NCBI GenBank assembly: GCA_019635315.1
Contig: JAHBZT010000002.1
Location: 1-64,000, forward strand
Direction of reading: 5' to 3'
DNA from: Rubrivivax sp.
Lineage (GTDB): Bacteria; Pseudomonadota; Gammaproteobacteria; Burkholderiales; Burkholderiaceae_C
DNA: 64,000 nucleotides
Shown: one piece after another, positions 7,991 through 17,151 of the stretch
Numbering within the stretch: position 1 is the stretch's first letter
Layout: every line of letters starts with the position of its first letter
The notes under the pieces: model-generated
What the model saw: the letters and a program-made list of their open reading frames with translations, nothing else
Databases searched by the model: none
Told to the model about the DNA's origin: nothing
Translations under genes and position numbers: made by a program

Positions 7991-8880
7991 GGCTTCAGCA
8001 CGTCGGGCGTGACGGCGCGGTGGAAGCCGTCGAAGGCTTCGGACCGCGCCTCGGCGGGCAGCGGGAAGATGTCGCTGCCCAGCGAGGCGCCGCCGTCGAT
8101 CTGCACCGTGACGCCGGTGACGAAGGCCGCGGCAGGCGACAGCAGGAAGCAGATGACGCTGCTGACCTCGGCCTCCAGGCCCATGCGGCGCATCGGCACG
8201 CTGGCCTTCAGGCGCTTGATGATGGGCTGCATCGCGGGGCCGTAGGTGTCCATGCCGGAGCTCGCGATCCAGCCCGGCGCCACCGCATTGACGCGCACGC
8301 CGGCGTGCGCCCATTCGAAGGCCGCCGTCTTCGTCAGGTTGCTCATGCCGGCACGCGCCGCGCCGCTGTGGCCCATGCCCGGCATGCCGTTGCGGAAGTC
8401 GGCCGTCATGTTGACGACCGCGCCGCCGTGCTGCTGCATGGACTGCAGGAACAGCTCGCGCATCATCAGGAAGCCGCCGGTCAGGTTGTTGGCGACGACG
8501 GCGCCGAAGCCCTTCCTGCTGATCGCCATCAGCGGCGCCGGGAACTGGCCGCCGGCGTTGTTGACCAGGCCGTGCACGGGGCCGTGCTCGGCGACGGTCG
8601 CCGCCACCGCGGCCTTGACGGCGTCCTCGTCGCGGATGTCGAAGGCGCGGGTCAGGCAGCGGCCGCCGTCCTCGGCGATCTCGGCCGCGACGCGGTCCAG
8701 CTTGTCCTGCGTGCGCCCGCTGATCAGGACCGTGGCGCCCAGCGAGGCCAGTTCGTGCGCCACGCAGCGTCCGATGCCGCTGCCGCCGCCGGTGACCCAC
8801 ATCAGCCGGCCGGCGAACAGGCCCGGACGCAGCACGCTGCGGTAGCCAGTGCGGGCGGAGTCCAGGCGGGCGTCGGTCAT
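7987..8880 (-). CDS. atuB: Short-chain dehydrogenase/reductase, AtuB-like, lacking the usual catalytic Tyr
   Basis: A 297-residue SDR with the NAD(P) motif TGGGSGIG near residue 30, NNAGGQ near 105 and an ADFRNGMPGMGHSGAARAGM stretch like that of peroxisomal trans-2-enoyl-CoA reductase. Where the classical YxxxK motif is expected the sequence reads SNLTK, so Ser replaces Tyr; I checked the codon, AGC on the minus strand. It heads the atu string and is coupled to atuC. I start at the ATG at 8880; a TTG at 8901 is in frame but lacks a ribosome binding site. AtuB has been proposed to act in citronellol/citronellal oxidation, but the missing Tyr makes a dienoyl- or enoyl-CoA reductase-like role just as possible. 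Confidence 0.7.
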   Translation of the reverse strand: MTDARLDSARTGYRSVLRPGLFAGRLMWVTGGGSGIGRCVAHELASLGATVLISGRTQDKLDRVAAEIAEDGGRCLTRAFDIRDEDAVKAAVAATVAEHGPVHGLVNNAGGQFPAPLMAISRKGFGAVVANNLTGGFLMMRELFLQSMQQHGGAVVNMTADFRNGMPGMGHSGAARAGMSNLTKTAAFEWAHAGVRVNAVAPGWIASSGMDTYGPAMQPIIKRLKASVPMRRMGLEAEVSSVICFLLSPAAAFVTGVTVQIDGGASLGSDIFPLPAEARSEAFDGFHRAVTPDVLKP

Positions 8881-8930
8881 CGGGTGGCGGTCCAGCGGCA
8901 ACGAGGAGTTGCACCGATTGGACCCCAGGG

Positions 8931-8986
8931 TAACGTTAACGTCAACGAGATGACATCTAGGGGATTTCGCGGGGGTTTACGTTACC
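8931..8986. promoter_or_regulatory. Two LiuR-like operator sequences in the divergent atu promoter region
   Basis: The sequence TAACGTTAACGTCAA at 8931-8945 has the form of the LiuR (MerR family) binding palindrome, TTGACGTTAACG-like on the other strand. A second, weaker half-like copy, GGTTTACGTTACC, lies at 8974-8986. They stand out as A/T-containing islands in GC-rich DNA. They lie between the minus-strand SDR gene and the plus-strand SCP2 gene, and a LiuR-type regulator is encoded about 350 bp away. One or both sites probably control both transcription units. Confidence 0.75.
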
Positions 8987-8995
8987 GGGGGGCGC

Positions 8996-9001
8996 TAGCA
9001 T
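8996..9001 (+). promoter_or_regulatory. Probable -10 element of the SCP2-liuR-type operon
   Basis: TAGCAT at 8996-9001 is a fair -10 hexamer, placed just downstream of the second operator-like sequence. Transcription from it would start near 9008. That is downstream of an ATG at 9000 but upstream of the ATG at 9039, which agrees with the later start for the SCP2-like gene. No good -35 hexamer is visible, as expected for a regulator-dependent promoter. This is a suggestion, not a firm call. Confidence 0.4.
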
Positions 9002-9038
9002 GCGAGCCATTGTTGGACCACCCGGCGAGGACGAACCC

Positions 9039-9335
9039 ATGGACATGCAGGCCTGCACCGAAGCGCTGCGCGCGAAGGTCGGCGACAGCAGCGGACTGAA
9101 CGCGACGCTGAAGTTCGACTGCGGCGACGACGGCGTCGTCGTCATCGACGGCAAGAGCGTGCCCAACCGCGTGCACAACGACAACGTCGACACCGACTGC
9201 ACGATCAGCATCACCAACGAGAACCTGGCCGCGCTGCTGACCGGCGAGCTCGAGCCCACCACCGGCTTCATGATGGGCAAGTTCAAGGTCTCGGGCGACA
9301 TGAGCGTGGCGCTGAAGCTGCAGCGCGTGGTGTGA
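9039..9335 (+). CDS. SCP2 sterol-binding domain protein
   Basis: A 98-residue protein consisting of one SCP2 (sterol carrier protein 2) domain, seen in the C-terminal TTGFMMGKFKVSGDMSVALKL segment and a preceding DCTISITNENLAALLTGEL. Such small proteins bind lipids or acyl-CoAs and may present poorly soluble substrates to enzymes. I chose the ATG at 9039 because GAGGA lies 7 nt upstream; an in-frame ATG at 9000 would precede the likely transcription start. It is the first gene of the plus-strand half of the atu/liu-type regulon and overlaps the regulator gene by 3 bp. Confidence 0.85.
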   Translation: MDMQACTEALRAKVGDSSGLNATLKFDCGDDGVVVIDGKSVPNRVHNDNVDTDCTISITNENLAALLTGELEPTTGFMMGKFKVSGDMSVALKLQRVV

Positions 9336-9790
9336 GCGCCGTGCTGCAGCGCGTGGCCCGCGACGCGGCCGCCTCCGCGCAGGAGGCCGTGGCCTCGCAC
9401 CGCACCGCCGACACCGGCGAGCTGTTCGGCATCACCGAGCTGTGCCGCGACTTCGGCATCACGCTGCGCACGATCCGCTTCTACGAGGACAAGGGGCTGC
9501 TGGCGCCGCGCCGCATCAACGGCACGCGCGTCTATACGCGGCGCGACCGCGCGCGGCTGGCGCTGATCCTGCGCAGCAAGGCCATCGGCGCCTCGCTGGC
9601 CGAGATCAAGCATTACCTGGACCTCTACGGCGCGCACGGCGAGGGCCGCGTGCAGCAGCTGAAGTTCGTGCTGCGCCGCACCGACGAGGCGATCGCCGAG
9701 CTGGAAACCAAGCGCGCGCACATCGAGGCCACGCTGGCCGAGCTGCGCGTGATCAATGCCGAGGTGCGCTCGCAGCTCGCGCAGCGCTGA
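9332..9790 (+). CDS. MerR-family regulator of the LiuR type
   Basis: A 152-residue MerR-family protein. The winged-helix DNA-binding domain starts with ITELCRDFGITLRTIRFYED near residue 35, followed by KGLLAPRRINGTRVYTRRD, then a long dimerisation helix rich in Leu, Glu and Arg. LiuR proteins of this size repress branched-chain and terpene degradation genes and respond to acyl-CoA intermediates. The gene starts with GTG at 9332, overlapping the SCP2 stop, and lies about 350 bp from two LiuR-like operators. It probably regulates both divergent arms. Whether its ligand comes from the leucine or the terpene pathway is unknown. Confidence 0.85.
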   Translation: MSAVLQRVARDAAASAQEAVASHRTADTGELFGITELCRDFGITLRTIRFYEDKGLLAPRRINGTRVYTRRDRARLALILRSKAIGASLAEIKHYLDLYGAHGEGRVQQLKFVLRRTDEAIAELETKRAHIEATLAELRVINAEVRSQLAQR

Positions 9791-9800
9791 GGACGCTTCG

Positions 9801-10970
9801 ATGAGCCTGCCGCTGTTCGAACCGGGCTGGATGAACGACGAGCACCGCATGCTGGCCGACAGCGTGCGCCGCTACATCGCCGAGCGCTGGACGCCGCGCG
9901 CCGCCGAGTTCCGCGAGGCGGGGCGCTTCCCGCCCGAGGTCTGGCGCGAGGCGGCCGAACACGGCCTGCTGTGCGTCAGCACGCCCGCCGAATACGGCGG
10001 CGGCGGCGGCGACTTCGGCCACGAGGCGGTGATCCTGCTCGAGCAGGCGCGCGCCAACCTCTCGGGCTGGGGCGGCGGGCTGCACTCGGCCATCGTTGCG
10101 CCGTACATCCTGCACCACGGCACCGAGGAGCAGAAGCGCCGCTGGCTGCCGCGCATGTGCACCGGCGAGCTGATCAGCGCGATCGCGATGACCGAGCCGG
10201 GCACCGGCAGCGACCTGCAGAGCGTGCGCACGACGGCGCGCCGAGTCCCTGGGGACGGCGGCGATCACTATGTGCTCAGCGGCGCCAAGACCTTCATCAC
10301 CAACGGGCAGAATGCCAACCTCGTGTGCGTGGTCTGCCGCACCGGCGACGCGGGTTCGGGGGCCAAGGGCATCTCGCTGCTGTTCGTCGAGACCGACGAC
10401 GCACCGGGCTTCCGTCGCGGCCGCCAGCTCGACAAGGTCGGCATGAAGGCGCAGGATACCAGCGAGCTGTTCTTCGACGAGGTGCGCGTGCCGGCCGCCA
10501 ACCTGCTGGGCGGCAAGGAAGGCCAGGGCTTCTTCCAGCTGATGCAGGAGCTGCCGCAGGAGCGGCTGATCATCGCGGTCAGCGGCATCGGTGCGATGGA
10601 GCGGGCGCTGGACGAGACGCTGCGCTACGTGAAGGAGCGCAAGGCCTTCGGCAAGAGCGTCTGGGACTTCCAGAATACGCGCTTCAAGCTCGCCGAGGTG
10701 CAGGCCACGGTGCTGGCCGCGCGCGCCTTCGTCGACGCCTGCATGTTGGCGCACCTGAAGGGCGAACTGGACGCCGCGCGTGCCGCGCTGGCCAAGGCCT
10801 GGGTCAGCGAGCAGCAGTGCAAGGTGATGGACGAATGCCTGCAGCTGTTCGGGGGCTACGGATACATGATGGAATACCCGATCGCGGAGCTGTACGTCGA
10901 TGCCCGCGTGCAGCGCATCTACGGCGGCACCAACGAGATCATGAAGGAACTCGCGGCGCGCTTCATGTGA
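9801..10970 (+). CDS. Acyl-CoA dehydrogenase (long-chain / isovaleryl type)
   Basis: A 389-residue acyl-CoA dehydrogenase. Segments visible are AMTEPGTGSDLQSVRTTA and LSGAKTFITNGQNANLV in the flavin domain, LPQERLIIAVSG near residue 250 (where long-chain and isovaleryl types place the catalytic Glu) and GGYGYMMEYPIAELYVDAR plus IYGGTNEIMKE at the C-terminus. It has a ribosome binding site (TGAGGA) 7 nt before the ATG at 9801 and follows the regulator gene by 10 bp. It likely feeds acyl-CoAs from the terpene or branched-chain route into beta-oxidation through the thiolase and FadB-like enzymes downstream. Confidence 0.88.
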   Translation: MSLPLFEPGWMNDEHRMLADSVRRYIAERWTPRAAEFREAGRFPPEVWREAAEHGLLCVSTPAEYGGGGGDFGHEAVILLEQARANLSGWGGGLHSAIVAPYILHHGTEEQKRRWLPRMCTGELISAIAMTEPGTGSDLQSVRTTARRVPGDGGDHYVLSGAKTFITNGQNANLVCVVCRTGDAGSGAKGISLLFVETDDAPGFRRGRQLDKVGMKAQDTSELFFDEVRVPAANLLGGKEGQGFFQLMQELPQERLIIAVSGIGAMERALDETLRYVKERKAFGKSVWDFQNTRFKLAEVQATVLAARAFVDACMLAHLKGELDAARAALAKAWVSEQQCKVMDECLQLFGGYGYMMEYPIAELYVDARVQRIYGGTNEIMKELAARFM

Positions 10971-11070
10971 AGCGCGACGCGACCATGGAGTACCGCGGCG
11001 CGCTTCACCGGAGGCCGCGCCAGGCCAGAGGGGACAAGGCGGCACGCCGCCGCGCCCCGGAAAGGACCGC

Positions 11071-12492
11071 ATGAACGTCACCGACCTCCCGCTCGCCGAG
11101 CGATTGCGCGCGGCGCTCGCGCTGCAGCGCGCGGCCTATGGCAAGCACCCGGTGCCGACGCTGGCCGAACGCAAGGACGACCTGAAGCGCCTGCGCGCCT
11201 TCCTGCTGGACCACCAGGACGAGCTGGCGCGCGCCATCAGCGCCGACTATGGCCACCGCTCGGTGCACGAGACGCGCCTGTGCGAGATCGCGCCCGCGGT
11301 CGACGGCATCAAGTACACGCTGCGCGAGATGGGCGGCTGGATGCGTCCGCAGCGCCGCCATGTCGATCAGCTGAGCTTTCCGGGTGCGCGCAACCGCGTC
11401 GTGCCGCAGCCCTTGGGCGTGGTCGGCGTCATCGTGCCGTGGAATTTCCCGGTCAACCTGAGCTTCGTGCCGCTGACCTACATCTTCGCCGCCGGCAACC
11501 GCGCGATGGTGAAGATGAGCGAGAACTCGCGCCGCCTGGCGGCGCTGCTGATCGAGAAGATCGGCGCCTACTTCCCGCCCGAGAAGCTGCAGTTCTTCGA
11601 CGAGACCGGTGGCGTCGGCATCGAATTCTCCAAGCTGCCCTTCGACCACCTGCTGTTCACCGGTTCCGGCCAGACCGGGCGCGCGGTGATGGCCGCGGCG
11701 GCGGCCAACCTGTGCCCGGTGACGCTGGAGCTGGGCGGCAAGGCGCCGGCCATCGTCTGCGACGACTTCCCGCTGCAGACCGCGGCCGAGCGCATCCTGT
11801 TCGTCAAGTGCCTGAATGCGGGCCAGATCTGCACCTCGGTGGACCATGCCTGGCTGCCGGCCGCGAAGGTGGACGAGTTCGTGCGCCACGCGCAGGCCAT
11901 CGTGCCGGCGCGCTACCCCTCGCTCGCCTCGAGCGACTACACGTCCATCGTCGACCAGCGCTCGTTCGACCGGCTGTTGCATGCACTCGACGAGGCGCGC
12001 GCCGGCGGCGCGAAGCTGGTCCAGCTGCTGCCCGGCCCGGCCTTCGACGTCGCCACGCGCAAGATCGCGCCGGTCATCGTGCTCGACCCGCCGGCCGGCT
12101 CGGCGCTGATGACGCGCGAGATCTTCGGCCCCATCCTGCCGATCCACGGCTACCGCGACCTCGACGAGGTCATCCGGGCCGTCAATGCGGCCGACCGCCC
12201 GCTGGCCGTCTACCCCTTCAGCAACGACGCGGCCCGGGTGCGGCACCTGCTGGACCACATCATGTCGGGCGGCGTGTCGGTCAACGACGCACTGATGCAC
12301 GTCGGCCAGCACGACCTGCCCTTCGGCGGCGTCGGTCCCTCCGGCATGGGCCACTACCACGGCCGCGAGGGCTTCGAGACCTTCTCCAAGATGCGCCCGG
12401 TCTTCCACCAGGCGCGCTGGTCGGCGATGAAGCTGGTAGGGCCGCCCTACGGCCGCTTCGCCGACGTGATGCTCAAGTTCCTGATCAAGTGA
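11071..12492 (+). CDS. Aldehyde dehydrogenase, coniferyl-aldehyde-dehydrogenase-like
   Basis: A 473-residue NAD(P)-dependent aldehyde dehydrogenase. The catalytic residues are visible: Glu220 in [10 protein letters not shown] and Cys254 in [22 protein letters not shown] near residue 125 belongs to the cofactor region. The overall pattern, including the C-terminal [15 protein letters not shown], resembles the coniferyl aldehyde dehydrogenase (CalB) branch, which is common next to fatty-alcohol and terpene genes. In this context it may oxidise citronellal or geranial to the acid before CoA activation, though that is inferred from position. A GGAAAGGA ribosome binding site precedes the ATG; the 100 bp upstream contain a small GC hairpin. 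Confidence 0.88.
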   Translation: MNVTDLPLAERLRAALALQRAAYGKHPVPTLAERKDDLKRLRAFLLDHQDELARAISADYGHRSVHETRLCEIAPAVDGIKYTLREMGGWMRPQRRHVDQLSFPGARNRVVPQPLGVVGVIVPWNFPVNLSFVPLTYIFAAGNRAMVKMSENSRRLAALLIEKIGAYFPPEKLQFFDETGGVGIEFSKLPFDHLLFTGSGQTGRAVMAAAAANLCPVTLELGGKAPAIVCDDFPLQTAAERILFVKCLNAGQICTSVDHAWLPAAKVDEFVRHAQAIVPARYPSLASSDYTSIVDQRSFDRLLHALDEARAGGAKLVQLLPGPAFDVATRKIAPVIVLDPPAGSALMTREIFGPILPIHGYRDLDEVIRAVNAADRPLAVYPFSNDAARVRHLLDHIMSGGVSVNDALMHVGQHDLPFGGVGPSGMGHYHGREGFETFSKMRPVFHQARWSAMKLVGPPYGRFADVMLKFLIK

Positions 12493-12499
12493 GGCTTTG

Positions 12500-13705
12500 A
12501 TGAGCGACGCCTACATCTTCGACGCCGTGCGCACGCCGCGCGGCAAGGGCAAGAAGGACGGCAGCCTGCACCAGGCCAGCCCGGTGTGGCTGCTGCGCAC
12601 GCTGCTGCAGGCGCTGCAGCAGCGCAACGGGCTGGACACCGCGCTGGTCGACGACGTGGTGCTCGGCTGCGTGACGCCGGTGGGCGAGCAGGGCGCGGAC
12701 ATCGCGCGCACCGCGGTGCTGGACGCCGAGTGGGCGCAGACGGTGGCCGGCGTCACGCAGAGCCGCTTCTGCGCCAGCGGGCTGGAGTCGGTCAACCTGG
12801 CCGCGGCCAAGGTCAAGAGCGGCTGGGAGGACCTGGTGGTCGCCGGCGGTGTCGAGAGCATGAGCCGCTGGACCATGGGCAGCGACGGCGGCGCCTGGTT
12901 CATGGACCCGCGCATCAACCAGAAGCTGGGTTTCGTGCCACAGGGCGTGGGGGCCGACCTGATCGCCACGCTGGAGGGCTGGGGGCGCAGCGACGTCGAC
13001 GCCTTCGCGCTGCGCTCGCACCAGCGCGCCGCCGCGGCGCGCGCCGAAGGGCGCTTCGCGAAGAGTCTGGTGCCGGTGCGCGACATCGCCGGCCTGCTGA
13101 TGCTGGACCGCGACGAGACGATCCGTGAGAAGGCATCGGCCGAGGCGATGGCCAAGCTGGAGCCCAGCTTCGCGATGATGGGCAGCATGGGCTTCGACAG
13201 CACGGCGCTGCGCAAGTACACGACGGTGGAGCGCATCGTGCATGTGCACCACGCCGGCAACAGCAGCGGCATCGTCGACGGTGCGGCGCTGATGCTGATG
13301 GGGTCCCGGGAGGGCGGCGCGAAGGCCGGTCTGAAGCCGCGCGCGCGCATCCGTGCCGCGGCGGTGATCGGCAGCGAGCCGACCATCATGCTGACCGGCC
13401 CCACGCCGGCCTGCCGCAAGGCACTGGCCAAGGCCGGCATGGCGGCCCGGGACATCGACCTCTGGGAGGTCAACGAGGCCTTCGCGACGGTGCCGATGAA
13501 GACCGCACGCGACCTCGGCGTGGACCTGGACCGCGTCAACGTCAACGGCGGCGCGATCGCGATGGGCCACCCGCTGGGCGCCACCGGCTGCATCATCCTG
13601 GGCACCCTGCTCGACGAGCTGGAACGCCGCGACCTCGCCACCGGCCTGGCCACGCTGTGCGTCGGCGGCGGCATGGGCATCGCCACCATCATCGAAAGAG
13701 TCTGA
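12500..13705 (+). CDS. Acetyl-CoA C-acyltransferase (thiolase)
   Basis: A 401-residue thiolase that would cleave 3-ketoacyl-CoA to acetyl-CoA and a shortened acyl-CoA. The two active-site Cys and the His are visible: Cys91 in FCASGLES, His357 in GHPLGATG and Cys387 in CVGGGMG, with NEAFA as the usual extra motif. I start at the ATG at 12500, which has GAGG a few bases upstream; the TTG just before it is in frame but less likely. It is followed at 2 bp by the FadB-like gene, and the pair makes a complete beta-oxidation turn with the dehydrogenases of this cluster. Confidence 0.92.
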   Translation: MSDAYIFDAVRTPRGKGKKDGSLHQASPVWLLRTLLQALQQRNGLDTALVDDVVLGCVTPVGEQGADIARTAVLDAEWAQTVAGVTQSRFCASGLESVNLAAAKVKSGWEDLVVAGGVESMSRWTMGSDGGAWFMDPRINQKLGFVPQGVGADLIATLEGWGRSDVDAFALRSHQRAAAARAEGRFAKSLVPVRDIAGLLMLDRDETIREKASAEAMAKLEPSFAMMGSMGFDSTALRKYTTVERIVHVHHAGNSSGIVDGAALMLMGSREGGAKAGLKPRARIRAAAVIGSEPTIMLTGPTPACRKALAKAGMAARDIDLWEVNEAFATVPMKTARDLGVDLDRVNVNGGAIAMGHPLGATGCIILGTLLDELERRDLATGLATLCVGGGMGIATIIERV

Positions 13706-13707
13706 TC

Positions 13708-15837
13708 ATGAGCGCGGTGCAACTGCAACTGGGCGACGACGGCATCCTCGTCGCGACGATGGACCTGGCCGGCCGGCCCATGAACGTGGTCGGCGACGAG
13801 CTGATGACCGGCATCGCCGAGGCGATGGCCCGGCTGGCCGACGCGGCCGTCAAGGGCCTGGTGCTGACCAGCGGCAAGGCCGACTTCTGCGCCGGCGGCG
13901 ACCTCGACCGCATGTCGAAGTGGACGACGCCCGAGCAGCCCTTCGAGGGCAGCATGGCGATGAAGCAGGTGCTGCGCCAGCTGGAGCTGCAGGGCAAGCC
14001 GGTGGTCGCCGCGATCAACGGCCATGCGCTGGGCGGCGGCCTGGAGCTGGCGCTGGCCTGCCATGCGCGCTTCGCGATCGACGACCCCAAGCTCAAGATC
14101 GGCCAGCCCGAGGTCAAGCTGGGCCTGCTGCCCGGCGGCGGCGGCACGGTACGGCTGTCGCGGCTGGTCGGTATCCAGCAGGCGCTGCAGATCTGCGGCG
14201 AAGGCGGCGACCTGAGCCCGCCCAAGGCCCTGGGCATGGGCCTGCTCACCGGCCTGGCGCGCGACCGCGACGAGCTGATGGCGCTGGCGCGGGCGTGGAT
14301 CCAGGCCAACCCGAAGGCCAAGCAGCCCTGGGACAGCCCGAAGTTCCGCTTCCCAGGCGGCGACAGCCGATCGCCGGCGGTGGCGCAGGTCTGGTCCATC
14401 GCGCCGTCGATCGCGGCGCAGAAGACCTGGGGCAACTACCCCGCCGTGCAGCACATCATGAGCGCCATCTTCGAGGGCGGTCTGCTCGACTTCGACGCCG
14501 CCAGCGTGGTCGAGAGCCGCTACTTCGCCGCCTGCGCGATGAGCCAGGTCTCGAAGAACATGATCGGCACGCTGTGGTACCAGCTCAATGCGATCAAGAA
14601 GGGCGCGTCGCGGCCGGAGGGGGTCGCGAAGTCGTTGGTCAGGAAGCTCGGCATCCTCGGCGCCGGCATGATGGGCGCGGGCATCGCCCATGTCTCGGCC
14701 AAGGCCGGCATCGACGTCGTGCTGCTGGACACCACGCAGGAGGCCGCCGACAAAGGCAAGGCTTATTCGCAGGGCCTGCTCGACAAGGCGGTCAAGAAGG
14801 GCCGCAGCACGCCCGAGAAGCGCGACGCGCTGCTGGCGCGCATCACGCCGACCACCGACTATGCGGCGCTGGCCGGCTGCGACCTCGTGATCGAGGCCGT
14901 GTTCGAGGACCGCGCGGTCAAGGCGGACGTCACCGCGAAGGCGGAGGCCGTGATCGGCGAAGGCGCCGTCTTCGCGTCCAACACCAGCACGCTGCCGATC
15001 ACCGGCCTGGCGCAGGCCAGCCGCCGGCCGGCGAGCTTCCTGGGGCTGCATTTCTTCAGCCCGGTCGACAAGATGCCGCTGGTCGAGATCATCGTCGGCA
15101 AGGAGACCAGCGACGAGACGCTGGCGCGCGGCTTCGACTACGTGCTGCAGATCGGCAAGACGCCCATCGTCGTCAACGACAGCCGCGGCTTCTACACCAG
15201 CCGCGTCTTCGGCACCTACGTGATGGAAGGCATCGCGATGCTGAAGGAGGGCGTGCACCCGCGCAGCATCGAGGTCGCCGGGCTGCAGGCCGGCATGCCG
15301 ATGCCGCCGCTGGCGCTGCAGGACGAGGTCAGCCTCTCGCTCGGCCTGCACGTGGCGGAGCAGACGAAGAAGGACCTCGCCGCCGAAGGCAAGCCCTGGA
15401 CCGAGCACCCGGGCATGGGCGTGGTGCGCCAGCTGTGCGAGATCGGCCGCATCGGCAAGAAGGCGGGCCGGGGCTTCTACGACTACGACGACGATGGCAA
15501 GCGGCTGTGGCCCGAGCTGACGACGCTGTACCCGGTGGCAGCCCAGCAGCCGCCGCAGCGCGAGCTGATCGACCGCCTGATGTTCGCGCAGGCCAACGAG
15601 GCGGCGCGCTGCTTCGAGGAAGGCGTGCTGCGCTCGGTGGCCGACGCCAACATCGGCAGCATCTTCGGCTGGGGCTTCGCGCCCTTCCAGGGCGGTGCGC
15701 TGCAGTTCGTCAATGCGATGGGCGCGCCGGCCTTCGTCGCGCGGGCGCGCGAACTGGCGGCGAAGTACGGGCCGCGCTTCGAGCCGGCGGCGGTCGTCGT
15801 GAAGCTGGCGGAGAGCGGCGGGCGCTTCAAGGACTGA
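13708..15837 (+). CDS. Bifunctional enoyl-CoA hydratase / 3-hydroxyacyl-CoA dehydrogenase (FadB/FadJ-like)
   Basis: A 709-residue fusion. The N-terminal crotonase part shows [16 protein letters not shown] near residue 58 and [20 protein letters not shown] near 105. The C-terminal part shows the Rossmann motif [19 protein letters not shown] near residue 317, then SNTSTLPIT and [15 protein letters not shown], and the second C-terminal helical domain. It would hydrate enoyl-CoA and oxidise the resulting hydroxyacyl-CoA with NAD. The GAAAGAG ribosome binding site lies inside the end of the thiolase gene. It is the last gene of the plus-strand operon; 64 bp without clear signals separate it from the next gene. 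Confidence 0.92.
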   Translation: MSAVQLQLGDDGILVATMDLAGRPMNVVGDELMTGIAEAMARLADAAVKGLVLTSGKADFCAGGDLDRMSKWTTPEQPFEGSMAMKQVLRQLELQGKPVVAAINGHALGGGLELALACHARFAIDDPKLKIGQPEVKLGLLPGGGGTVRLSRLVGIQQALQICGEGGDLSPPKALGMGLLTGLARDRDELMALARAWIQANPKAKQPWDSPKFRFPGGDSRSPAVAQVWSIAPSIAAQKTWGNYPAVQHIMSAIFEGGLLDFDAASVVESRYFAACAMSQVSKNMIGTLWYQLNAIKKGASRPEGVAKSLVRKLGILGAGMMGAGIAHVSAKAGIDVVLLDTTQEAADKGKAYSQGLLDKAVKKGRSTPEKRDALLARITPTTDYAALAGCDLVIEAVFEDRAVKADVTAKAEAVIGEGAVFASNTSTLPITGLAQASRRPASFLGLHFFSPVDKMPLVEIIVGKETSDETLARGFDYVLQIGKTPIVVNDSRGFYTSRVFGTYVMEGIAMLKEGVHPRSIEVAGLQAGMPMPPLALQDEVSLSLGLHVAEQTKKDLAAEGKPWTEHPGMGVVRQLCEIGRIGKKAGRGFYDYDDDGKRLWPELTTLYPVAAQQPPQRELIDRLMFAQANEAARCFEEGVLRSVADANIGSIFGWGFAPFQGGALQFVNAMGAPAFVARARELAAKYGPRFEPAAVVVKLAESGGRFKD

Positions 15838-15901
15838 GCCCCGCTGTCGCTTCGGTCCACCCGACGCTGCCGAGTTCGGGAAACGGACCCGGCCTCGCGC
15901 G

Positions 15902-16675
15902 ATGCTCGACGACCTTCCTGCCGCATCGACGCCGGCCTGGGCCGACACCCGCGCCCGGCTGCGTGACGCCGCCCGGGTCTGCGTGCTCACCGGCGCCGGG
16001 ATGAGCGCCGAGAGCGGCATCCCGACCTTCCGCGACGCGCTGACCGGGCTGTGGTCGCGCTTCGACCCCGCGCAACTGGCCAGCGAGGAGGGCTTCCGCG
16101 CCGACCCGGCACTGGTCTGGAACTGGTATGCCGAACGCCGCGAAGGCGTGCGGCGTGCCGAGCCGAATGCCGGCCACCACGCGCTGGCGGCCTGGTCGGC
16201 GCGGCGGCCCGGGCGCGTGACGGTGGTGACGCAGAACGTCGACGACCTGCACCAGCGCGCCGGCCAGCGCGGCGTGATCCGGCTGCACGGCGACATCCTG
16301 GCCGCGCGCTGGCTGCAGGACTGTCCGCGCCGCCCGGCCTGCGACATCGCCGAGGCCGACGACGGTGCACCACCGCGTTGCCCGCGCTGCGGCAACCTGC
16401 TGCGGCCGGGCGTGGTGTGGTTCGGCGAGGCGCTGCCCGAAGGCGCGCTGGACGCCGCCACGCACGCCGCCGACAACTGCCACGTGATGCTGGTCGTCGG
16501 CACCTCCGGGGCCGTGTGGCCGGCGGCAGGCCTGGCCGGCCGTGCGCGGCGCGCCGGCGCCCGTGTCGTGATCGTCAACCCGCATCCGAGCGAGATCGAC
16601 GACGAGGCGCATGCCGTGCTACGCGGTACTGCGGCCCGCGTGCTGCCGCGGCTGCTGGCGCTCGACGGACCTTGA
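15902..16675 (+). CDS. Sir2-family NAD-dependent protein deacylase
   Basis: A 257-residue sirtuin. The NAD-binding [15 protein letters not shown] occurs near residue 37, the [12 protein letters not shown] segment with the following HGD catalytic His near 118, and four zinc-binding Cys are seen as CPRRPAC and CPRCGNL. The family removes acyl groups from lysines; in bacteria a common target is the C-terminal lysine of acyl-CoA synthetases, and several such synthetases occur in this window. The gene lies after the beta-oxidation operon and its stop codon overlaps the -35 element of the following toxin-antitoxin promoter. Whether it belongs to either unit is uncertain. Confidence 0.92.
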   Translation: MLDDLPAASTPAWADTRARLRDAARVCVLTGAGMSAESGIPTFRDALTGLWSRFDPAQLASEEGFRADPALVWNWYAERREGVRRAEPNAGHHALAAWSARRPGRVTVVTQNVDDLHQRAGQRGVIRLHGDILAARWLQDCPRRPACDIAEADDGAPPRCPRCGNLLRPGVVWFGEALPEGALDAATHAADNCHVMLVVGTSGAVWPAAGLAGRARRAGARVVIVNPHPSEIDDEAHAVLRGTAARVLPRLLALDGP

Positions 16676-16713
16676 TGAATCCAGGCATGGACTATATACT
16701 CAACGCAGTCCAT
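16672..16713 (+). promoter_or_regulatory. Sigma70 promoter and inverted-repeat operator of the Xre/RES toxin-antitoxin pair
   Basis: A -35 element TTGATG at 16672-16677 and a -10 element TATACT at 16695-16700 are separated by exactly 17 bp. A 7-bp inverted repeat, ATGGACT at 16687-16693 and AGTCCAT at 16707-16713, brackets the -10 box. This is the arrangement expected for an operator bound by the antitoxin or the toxin-antitoxin complex. The antitoxin ATG follows at 16729 with AAGGA as ribosome binding site 8 nt before it. The A/T content here is far above that of the surroundings. Confidence 0.75.
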
Positions 16714-16728
16714 CCAAGGATCCGACCG

Positions 16729-17151
16729 ATGAGTGCCGTGCCGCTGCCCCGCGACGACGCCGCATCCGCCCCGACGGTGGCGCAGATGTCGGCGGCCGGG
16801 CTGCGCACCTTCGCGCGCATCGCGCAGGCCTGGGGCCTGACGGTGGACGAGCAGCTGTGCCTGCTCGGCCAGCCGCCGCGCAGCACTTTCTTCGCCTGGC
16901 GCAAGCAGCCGGACAAGGCAGTGCTGCCGCGCGACACGCTGGAGCGGCTGTCCAACCTGCTGGGCATCTGGAAGGCGCTGCAGATCCTGCTGCCGGACCC
17001 GGCGGCGGCCGACGCCTGGGTGCGCCAGCCCAACAGCGCGCCGGCCTTCGGCGGGCGCAGCGCGCTGCAGCACATGCTGGCCGGCAACGTGGCCGACCTT
17101 CACCACGTGCGCCGCTACCTGGACGGCATGCGCGGCGGCGGCTGGTCCTGA
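16729..17151 (+). CDS. Antitoxin of the Xre/MbcA/ParS (DUF2384) family
   Basis: A 140-residue antitoxin with two parts: an N-terminal helix-turn-helix-like region (about residues 15-75, including [19 protein letters not shown]) and a C-terminal toxin-binding domain ([19 protein letters not shown], then [20 protein letters not shown] and [15 protein letters not shown]). The LLGI and W..PN.A..G.SAL pattern is typical of MbcA/Xre partners of RES toxins. It would neutralise the toxin encoded 1 bp further on and repress its own promoter at the inverted repeat upstream. I chose the ATG at 16729 because of the well-placed AAGGA. Confidence 0.9.
   Translation: MSAVPLPRDDAASAPTVAQMSAAGLRTFARIAQAWGLTVDEQLCLLGQPPRSTFFAWRKQPDKAVLPRDTLERLSNLLGIWKALQILLPDPAAADAWVRQPNSAPAFGGRSALQHMLAGNVADLHHVRRYLDGMRGGGWS

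Noticed and set aside
1701-8880. Reading the minus-strand string as a leucine (liu) cluster with methylcrotonyl-CoA carboxylase
   Set aside because: The dehydrogenase and carboxyltransferase motifs and the gene order fit atuB-F better, and no HMG-CoA lyase or isovaleryl-CoA type order is present. Not fully excluded without phylogeny.
12511-17106. Very long open frame on the minus strand (over 1500 codons) opposite thiolase, FadB-like, sirtuin and antitoxin genes
   Set aside because: It runs antisense to four genes with complete catalytic motifs; long stop-free antisense frames are expected at this GC content.
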